Positions 34,364 through 38,798 of a stretch of 38,798 nt of DNA are shown one piece after another. Position numbers and translations under genes: made by a program. The notes under the pieces were generated by a model. The model was not told where the DNA came from and made no database searches. It saw nothing but the letters and a program-made list of their open reading frames with translations. This DNA is from an uncultured Clostridia bacterium (GTDB lineage Bacteria > Bacillota > Clostridia > Oscillospirales > Acutalibacteraceae), in assembly GCA_944412445.1 (NCBI GenBank), contig CALYBJ010000020.1, positions 1 through 38,798 on the forward strand, given 5' to 3'. Numbering within the stretch: the stretch's first letter is position 1; each line of letters begins with the position of its first letter.

Positions 34364-35149
34364 ATGAATTATTCCGATTGGTCACCGAAAGACGTGAGAA
34401 AACTTATAAGAGACGGAAAAATAGATTATCACACTTCAGGTATGTGCAGCGGCTACGCACAGGCTAACCTTGTTATTCTCCCCTATTCCGACGCATACGA
34501 CTTCCTGCTTTTCACCCAGAGAAATCCCAAGTCATGCCCCATTCTCGAAGTAGGAGATGTGGGAAGCAAAATTATAAAATCCATGGCGGACGGCGCTGAT
34601 GTTTCCAGGGACATACCAAAATACAGAATTTATAAAAAAGGTATTCTTCAAAAAGAGGTTACAGATGTTTCGGAGCTTTGGCAGGAGGATTTCGTGTATT
34701 TCCTCATAGGCTGCAGCTTTTCCTTTGAATCGGAGCTTCTTGCTTCCGATATCCCTGTAAGGCATATTGAGGAAAATAAAAATGTGCCTATGTTTATTAC
34801 TAATATTGACTGCGTCCCGGCAGGAAAATTCCACGGCAAAATGGTTGTAAGCATGAGACCGATACCGTCCTCACTTGTGGCAAAAGCATCTGCCGTTACG
34901 GCTCAGATGCCAAGGGTACACGGCTCTCCTATTCATGTAGGTAATCCTGAGGCAATAGGCATAAAGGATATTTCAAAACCTGACTTCGGCGACTCGGTAA
35001 CAATAAACGACGGTGAAATACCTGTATTCTGGTGCTGCGGCGTTACTCCTCAGTCCGTTGTTATGAGCTCTAAGCCGGAAATTGCTGTTACTCACGCTCC
35101 GGGACATATGTTTATTACCGATGTTAAAAATACTTCTTTAAAATATTAA
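34364..35149 (+). CDS. DUF1445 protein, putative D-glutamate cyclase (YcsI-like)
   Basis: The 261-residue protein belongs to the PF07286/DUF1445 family, usually annotated as a putative hydro-lyase. It shows HTSGMCSGYAQANLVILP at the N-terminus, a FLIGCSFSFESELL segment, VVSMRPIP and the C-terminal WCCGVTPQSV and ITHAPGHMF-like motif (VTHAPGHMFITD). The mammalian member DGLUCY converts D-glutamate to 5-oxo-D-proline, and Bacillus ycsI sits with the pxp genes. In this operon it lies between pxpC and pxpA, close to a D-amino acid transaminase. D-glutamate cyclase is therefore the best guess, an inference from family and context. A gene symbol is left out because the bacterial function is not settled. 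Confidence 0.85.
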   Translation: MNYSDWSPKDVRKLIRDGKIDYHTSGMCSGYAQANLVILPYSDAYDFLLFTQRNPKSCPILEVGDVGSKIIKSMADGADVSRDIPKYRIYKKGILQKEVTDVSELWQEDFVYFLIGCSFSFESELLASDIPVRHIEENKNVPMFITNIDCVPAGKFHGKMVVSMRPIPSSLVAKASAVTAQMPRVHGSPIHVGNPEAIGIKDISKPDFGDSVTINDGEIPVFWCCGVTPQSVVMSSKPEIAVTHAPGHMFITDVKNTSLKY

Positions 35150-35167
35150 TTTTCAGGAGCTGTAATT

Positions 35168-35938
35168 ATGAACAAAATAGATTTAAACTGTGATTTGGGA
35201 GAAAGCTTCGGCGCCTACACAATCGGCCTTGACTCTGAAGTTATTCCTTTTATTTCTTCGGCAAATGTTGCCTGCGGCTTTCACGCCTCCGACCCGGTTG
35301 TAATGAGCAAAACCGTTAAAATGTGTGCTCAGCACGGTGTAAAAGTCGGCGCGCATCCCGGTTTTCCTGATTTAATCGGTTTCGGAAGAAGAAATATGAA
35401 TGTTTCTCCTTCAGACGCAAAAGCTTATGTAATGTATCAGGCAGGTGCTCTTTGGGCATTCTGCAAAAGCGAAAACATTGAGATACAGCATATAAAGCCT
35501 CACGGCGCTTTGTACAATATGGCAGGAAAAGACTATGAGCTGGCAAAAGGTATTTGCGAGGGAATAAAAGCCGTAAATCCTGAATTTATTCTTTTAGGAT
35601 TATCGGGAAGCAATCTTTTAAAGGCAGCCGGCGACATCGGACTTCCCTGTGCAAGCGAGGTTTTTGCCGACAGAGGTTATATGGACGACGGCTCTCTTGT
35701 TCCCAGAACCATGCCGGGCGCCATGATAACAGACGAAGATATTATGATAAGCCGTGTAATAAAAATGGTCAAAGAAGGCACTGTTGAAACAGTATCGGGA
35801 AAGGTTATCCCAATAAAAGCTGATTCCGTATGCGTTCACGGCGACGGAGAAAAAGCAGTTGCATTTGTTAAAAAAATCAGAACGGAGCTTGAAAAAGCAG
35901 GCGTAGCAATATCGCCTATTGCCGATATAATTAAATAA
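35168..35938 (+). CDS. pxpA: 5-oxoprolinase subunit PxpA (LamB/YcsF family)
   Basis: Third component of 5-oxoprolinase. The 256-residue protein has the family opening DLNCDLGESFGAY (residues ~4-16), SSANVACGFHASDP, KVGAHPGFPD and IKPHGALYN, then EVFADRGYMDDGSLVPR and VCVHGDGE. It is standard in length. AGGAGC precedes the ATG. All three subunits are present and intact, so the complex should be functional. The usual partner Nramp-like transporter (YcsG in Bacillus) is missing. Confidence 0.95.
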   Translation: MNKIDLNCDLGESFGAYTIGLDSEVIPFISSANVACGFHASDPVVMSKTVKMCAQHGVKVGAHPGFPDLIGFGRRNMNVSPSDAKAYVMYQAGALWAFCKSENIEIQHIKPHGALYNMAGKDYELAKGICEGIKAVNPEFILLGLSGSNLLKAAGDIGLPCASEVFADRGYMDDGSLVPRTMPGAMITDEDIMISRVIKMVKEGTVETVSGKVIPIKADSVCVHGDGEKAVAFVKKIRTELEKAGVAISPIADIIK

Positions 35939-35952
35939 AGAAGTGACTTATC

Positions 35953-37110
35953 TTGGATAAATATATCAGAACCTTTGCGGAAATCAATCTTGACGCAATA
36001 CTTAATAACTTTAGCGAGCTTAAAAACTGCGTCAGCGAAAAAACAAAGCTTTGCGCAGTTATAAAAGCGGACGGCTACGGTCACGGAGCTGTAACCTTAG
36101 CACAACTGTTAGAGGATAAGGCTGACTATTTTGCCGTTGCTACTGCCGACGAAGCCATTGAGCTCAGAAACGCAGGAATAAAAAATCCTGTTTTGATTTT
36201 ATCATATACCCATAAAGACGATTATAAAGCATTAATAGAAAATAACATTTCCCTGACAGTTTTTACTAAAGAGGATGCTGATAATATACAGCTTGCAGCA
36301 TCAGAACTCGGCAAGCAGGCTCTTGTACATATTGCCGTTGACACAGGAATGACAAGGATAGGCTTTAATCTTTCGGACAGCTCAGTAAATGATATTTTAT
36401 ATATCTACAAGCTTAAAAACATAACATTACAGGGCATATTTTCTCATTATGCCTGTGCTGATATGTACGACAAGTCAACCTCACGGCGTCAAACGGAAAA
36501 CTATAAAGCATTTGTAAAAAAATGCGAGAACGCAGGTGTTGTTTTTCCGGTTCACCACCTTTGCAACAGCGCAGGCATTTCAGAATTTGACGAGCATTTT
36601 GACATGGTCAGAATGGGCATATCTCTCTACGGTCTCTATCCTTCCGAAGAGGTAGATAAAACAAAAGTAAACCTTGTTCCTGCCATGACCTTTAAAAGTC
36701 ATGTCACTTTGGTAAAAGAGGTTCCGGAAGGCGAAGGAATCAGCTACGGACATATATATAAGACAAAGGAAAAAAGAATTATTGCCACCGTTTCGGCAGG
36801 CTACGCCGACGGATATCCCCGTGCTTTATCAAATGCCGGCAGGGTTATTGTAAACGCCTGTTACGCTCCGATAGTAGGAAGAGTCTGCATGGATCAGTTC
36901 ATGATTGATGTTACCGATATACCGAATGTTAAAACTGACGACGAGGTTATTCTTTGGGGCAGCGATGGCAAAAACACTGTTTCAGCCGAAGAAATCGGCA
37001 GTATGTCCATGAGCTTCAATTACGAAGTGGTATGCGGCGTTGCAAGACGCATTCCCAGAGTTTACAAACATAACGGAAAAACAGTTAAGGTTGTTAATTA
37101 TTTGAGATAA
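35953..37110 (+). CDS. alr: Alanine racemase
   Basis: PLP-dependent interconversion of L- and D-alanine, supplying D-Ala for peptidoglycan. The 385-residue protein has the PLP Lys38 in AVIKADGYGHG, the catalytic Tyr265 in GISYGHIYK, DTGMTRIGF, and the VGRVCMDQFMIDVTD segment. Start is TTG 35953, 14 bases after pxpA. Its place in an operon with a D-amino acid transaminase and pyroglutamate genes suggests a role in D-Ala/D-Glu exchange. It may be a second, catabolic racemase or the only one in the genome; this window cannot tell. Confidence 0.95.
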   Translation: MDKYIRTFAEINLDAILNNFSELKNCVSEKTKLCAVIKADGYGHGAVTLAQLLEDKADYFAVATADEAIELRNAGIKNPVLILSYTHKDDYKALIENNISLTVFTKEDADNIQLAASELGKQALVHIAVDTGMTRIGFNLSDSSVNDILYIYKLKNITLQGIFSHYACADMYDKSTSRRQTENYKAFVKKCENAGVVFPVHHLCNSAGISEFDEHFDMVRMGISLYGLYPSEEVDKTKVNLVPAMTFKSHVTLVKEVPEGEGISYGHIYKTKEKRIIATVSAGYADGYPRALSNAGRVIVNACYAPIVGRVCMDQFMIDVTDIPNVKTDDEVILWGSDGKNTVSAEEIGSMSMSFNYEVVCGVARRIPRVYKHNGKTVKVVNYLR

Positions 37111-37130
37111 ACATTGTTTCGGAGAATTTT

Positions 37131-38102
37131 ATGGAAAGAGAAAAAAAACTAAAAATTATCAGCCCGCTTCTCCTGGTAATCGGCGCTGTTATATGGGGAG
37201 TTTCCTTCGTTGCCCAAAGCGAAGGCGGAGATATCGGCTCCTTTACTTTTCAGGGCATCAGATGTCTTCTTGCATGCTTTTCCATTTATATTGTTGTGCT
37301 TGTACGAGAGCGATTCGGAAAAAGCAATGAAATCAGGAAAAAGTCTGTATCATTAAAGGATTGGTACGCAAAAAACAAGGTTCTTGTTAAAGCCGGTATT
37401 ATTTGCGGAATAGCTCTTACGGCAGCAAATAACCTTCAGCAGTTCGGAATAGATATGCAGGGCAAGGAAACTTCCACCGGCAGAGCGGCTTTTCTTACGG
37501 CTCTCTACATAATACTTGTTCCGATTTTAGGAGTTTTCCTGAGAAAAAAAATAAAGCCTGTTGCCTGGCTCAGCGTTGCCGTAGCACTTTTCGGTCTTTA
37601 TCTTATTTCAATAAAACCTCACACCGGTTTTTCAATTTCTACGGCTGATTTCCTTCTTATACTCTGTGCGGTATTCTTTTCCGTACAAATAATTACCATT
37701 GACAGATATTCGCCCTATGTAGACGGTGTAAGACTTTCATGTATTCAGTTTTTTATTGCCGGTGTTGTGTCAACAATTCTTATGTTCATTTTTGAAAAAC
37801 CCGACATACACGCCATTTTAGCCCAGTCTGTACCGCTGCTTTACTCAGGCGTTATGTCCGGAGGTGTTGCGTTCACCCTTCAGATTATCGGTCAGAAAAG
37901 ATGCAATCCTGTTCTGGCGTCACTGCTTATGAGCCTTGAATCTGTTTTTTCCGCTCTTGCCGACTGGATAATACGAGGAAATACAATGAATACAAGAGAG
38001 ATTTTAGGCTGCGCCGTAATGTTCGCCGCCATAATTCTTGCCCAGTCTTCTGAATTTAAAAAGCTTAAAAATATTCTTCCGAAACACGCATCAAAAGAAT
38101 AA
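37131..38102 (+). CDS. EamA/DMT family transporter
   Basis: The 323-residue protein has about ten membrane helices in two EamA repeats (~10-160 and ~170-310), with the usual IWGVSFVAQ near the N-terminus and LLMSLESVFSAL in the second repeat. It is the last gene of the operon, 20 bases after alr, with GGAG upstream. DMT carriers often move amino acids or metabolites; export or import of an operon substrate such as an amino acid or pyroglutamate is inferred only from position. Confidence 0.85.
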   Translation: MEREKKLKIISPLLLVIGAVIWGVSFVAQSEGGDIGSFTFQGIRCLLACFSIYIVVLVRERFGKSNEIRKKSVSLKDWYAKNKVLVKAGIICGIALTAANNLQQFGIDMQGKETSTGRAAFLTALYIILVPILGVFLRKKIKPVAWLSVAVALFGLYLISIKPHTGFSISTADFLLILCAVFFSVQIITIDRYSPYVDGVRLSCIQFFIAGVVSTILMFIFEKPDIHAILAQSVPLLYSGVMSGGVAFTLQIIGQKRCNPVLASLLMSLESVFSALADWIIRGNTMNTREILGCAVMFAAIILAQSSEFKKLKNILPKHASKE

Positions 38103-38117
38103 TTTTATAAAAAATTC

Positions 38118-38146
38118 TTGACAAAACTATAGTTTAATTATATAAT
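38118..38146 (+). promoter_or_regulatory. Consensus sigma-A promoter of the tRNA-Ala gene
   Basis: TTGACA (38118-38123), a 17-base spacer and TATAAT (38141-38146): both boxes match the consensus exactly, as often seen at stable-RNA genes. Confidence 0.92.
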
Positions 38147-38167
38147 TAATTGCAATTGATTATATAA

Positions 38168-38243
38168 GGGCCTGTAGCTCAGCTGGGAGAGCGTTCGGTT
38201 CGCATCCGAGAGGTCGAGAGTTCAATCCTCTTCAGGTCCACCA
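38168..38243 (+). tRNA. tRNA-Ala (anticodon CGC)
   Basis: A full cloverleaf of 76 bases with encoded CCA. The acceptor stem is GGGCCTG/CAGGTCC, the D stem GCTC/GAGC, the anticodon stem TTCGG/CCGAG with loop TTCGCAT (anticodon CGC, reading GCG), and the T stem GAGAG/CTCTT. The G3-U70 pair, the main alanine identity element, is present. Confidence 0.96.
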
Positions 38244-38317
38244 AACGTGTATTGGACGAACACTTGCTTTTTTGCAGGCGGCTTTGCCGTGAAATGTCCG
38301 CTCTGATACCAAAGCAG

Positions 38318-38354
38318 AAAACGCCGTCTTGGATTTGTTCCAAGACGGCGTTTT
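38318..38354. terminator. 16-base perfect inverted repeat, bidirectional terminator
   Basis: AAAACGCCGTCTTGGA (38318-38333) and TCCAAGACGGCGTTTT (38339-38354) are exact reverse complements around a five-base loop, with a T-run at the stem foot on each strand. It would end tRNA-region transcripts and mark the boundary in front of tnpV. Confidence 0.85.
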
Positions 38355-38374
38355 GCTATGCCGCAATCGGTACA

Positions 38375-38404
38375 TTGGTATTTGCTCTTTACCTTCTGTA
38401 AAAT
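38375..38404 (+). promoter_or_regulatory. Candidate promoter of tnpV
   Basis: TTGGTA (38375-38380), an 18-base spacer and TAAAAT (38399-38404), 32 bases before the tnpV ATG. Confidence 0.4.
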
Positions 38405-38436
38405 GAAACTATCATAAAACGCAGGAGGAAAACACG

Positions 38437-38798
38437 ATGGAAAAATCATTATTTGAGCAATTAGGCGGGACATACACTCAGGCAGGAGATTATCTACTAC
38501 CAAACTTGACAATTCCCGAAGAAGAACAAAAGCCTATCGGTATTTGGGGACAGCGGCACGCACGCTATTTGAAACAGCACCACAAAATTTTATATTATAA
38601 CCTCTTGACAAGCGGGAAACTGAACGCTCATCTTGCCGGAATTGACCGGCAGGCAGAGGACATGTTTTTTAGATTGGTAAAACAAATGGCTGAGCGTGAG
38701 GGCGTAACGGAGCAGCTTAAGGCGGATAATCAAATGAAATGGGTTGCTCAAATGAATAACATCCGCAGCAGAGCAAAGGAAGTCATAAATAATGAATT
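38437..38798 (+). CDS. tnpV: TnpV-like transposon protein, partial at window edge
   Basis: About 120 residues are visible before the window ends; no stop is reached. The sequence begins MEKSLFEQLGGTYTQAGDYL and contains GIWGQRHARYLKQHH and LNAHLAGIDRQAEDMF, resembling TnpV (PF14198), a small protein of unknown activity carried by clostridial mobilisable and conjugative elements. It has an unusually strong AGGAGG site nine bases before the ATG. Being beside a tRNA gene and of a mobile-element family, it probably lies at the edge of an integrated element continuing to the right. No integrase or direct repeat of the tRNA end is visible here. Confidence 0.85.
   Translation, partial: MEKSLFEQLGGTYTQAGDYLLPNLTIPEEEQKPIGIWGQRHARYLKQHHKILYYNLLTSGKLNAHLAGIDRQAEDMFFRLVKQMAEREGVTEQLKADNQMKWVAQMNNIRSRAKEVINNE

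Noticed and set aside
38222..38512. A minus-strand frame crossing the end of the tRNA and the start of tnpV
   Set aside because: It overlaps a tRNA, the inverted repeat and tnpV, and has no family resemblance.
1..38798. CRISPR array, rRNA genes or prophage
   Set aside because: No regularly spaced repeats, rRNA sequence or phage structural genes were seen.

Overview
The window looks like a chromosome segment of an anaerobic, low-to-moderate GC Firmicute of the class Clostridia, probably a gut Oscillospirales/Ruminococcaceae-type bacterium. Supporting signs are WhiA, a CIRCE-controlled hrcA-grpE-dnaK-dnaJ operon, the pyrH-frr-uppS-cdsA-dxr-rseP-ispG order, strong purine-rich ribosome binding sites, sigma-A promoters, and a secreted muramidase carrying a type I dockerin. 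No marker here fixes the species.

Layout. 1-448: end of whiA with its terminator. 502-5348 (minus): heat-shock operon behind a consensus promoter and a perfect CIRCE. 5414-8354 (minus): an ABC exporter overlapping a PF14907-type nucleotidyltransferase, an orphan pair resembling parts of peptide-modification loci. 8377-13930 (minus): pfkA with its own promoter, and araD followed by dnaE. The dnaE frame is broken by one in-frame TAA near its C-terminal OB-fold region. 13973-15647 (minus): a secreted LCAT-like alpha/beta hydrolase. 15719-17758 (minus): an APH-fold kinase resembling N-acetylhexosamine kinases, then a membrane protein. 17778-24194 (plus): the pyrH to ispG block for nucleotide, translation, envelope and isoprenoid functions. 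24218-26235 (plus): a condensation/acetyltransferase-like protein and a zinc-ribbon membrane protein. 26267-28194: the dockerin-bearing GH25 muramidase with an apparently dead amidase-like domain. 28332-31521: a Crp/Fnr regulator with a palindrome at its promoter, followed by a NitT/TauT-type ABC importer of unknown substrate. 31648-38102: a seven-gene operon of D-amino acid transaminase, PxpB, PxpC, DUF1445 protein, PxpA, alanine racemase and an EamA transporter. 38118-38243: tRNA-Ala(CGC). 38318-end: a long inverted repeat and a partial tnpV, the probable edge of a mobile element.

The most interesting unit is the last operon. Its genes can be joined into one route: L-Ala to D-Ala (alanine racemase), D-Ala plus 2-oxoglutarate to D-Glu plus pyruvate (transaminase), D-Glu to 5-oxoproline (DUF1445, the D-glutamate cyclase family), and 5-oxoproline to glutamate with ATP (PxpABC). 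The assignments rest on family recognition and gene order. The joined pathway, its direction and its stereochemistry are inference.

No CRISPR array, rRNA or recognisable riboswitch was seen.
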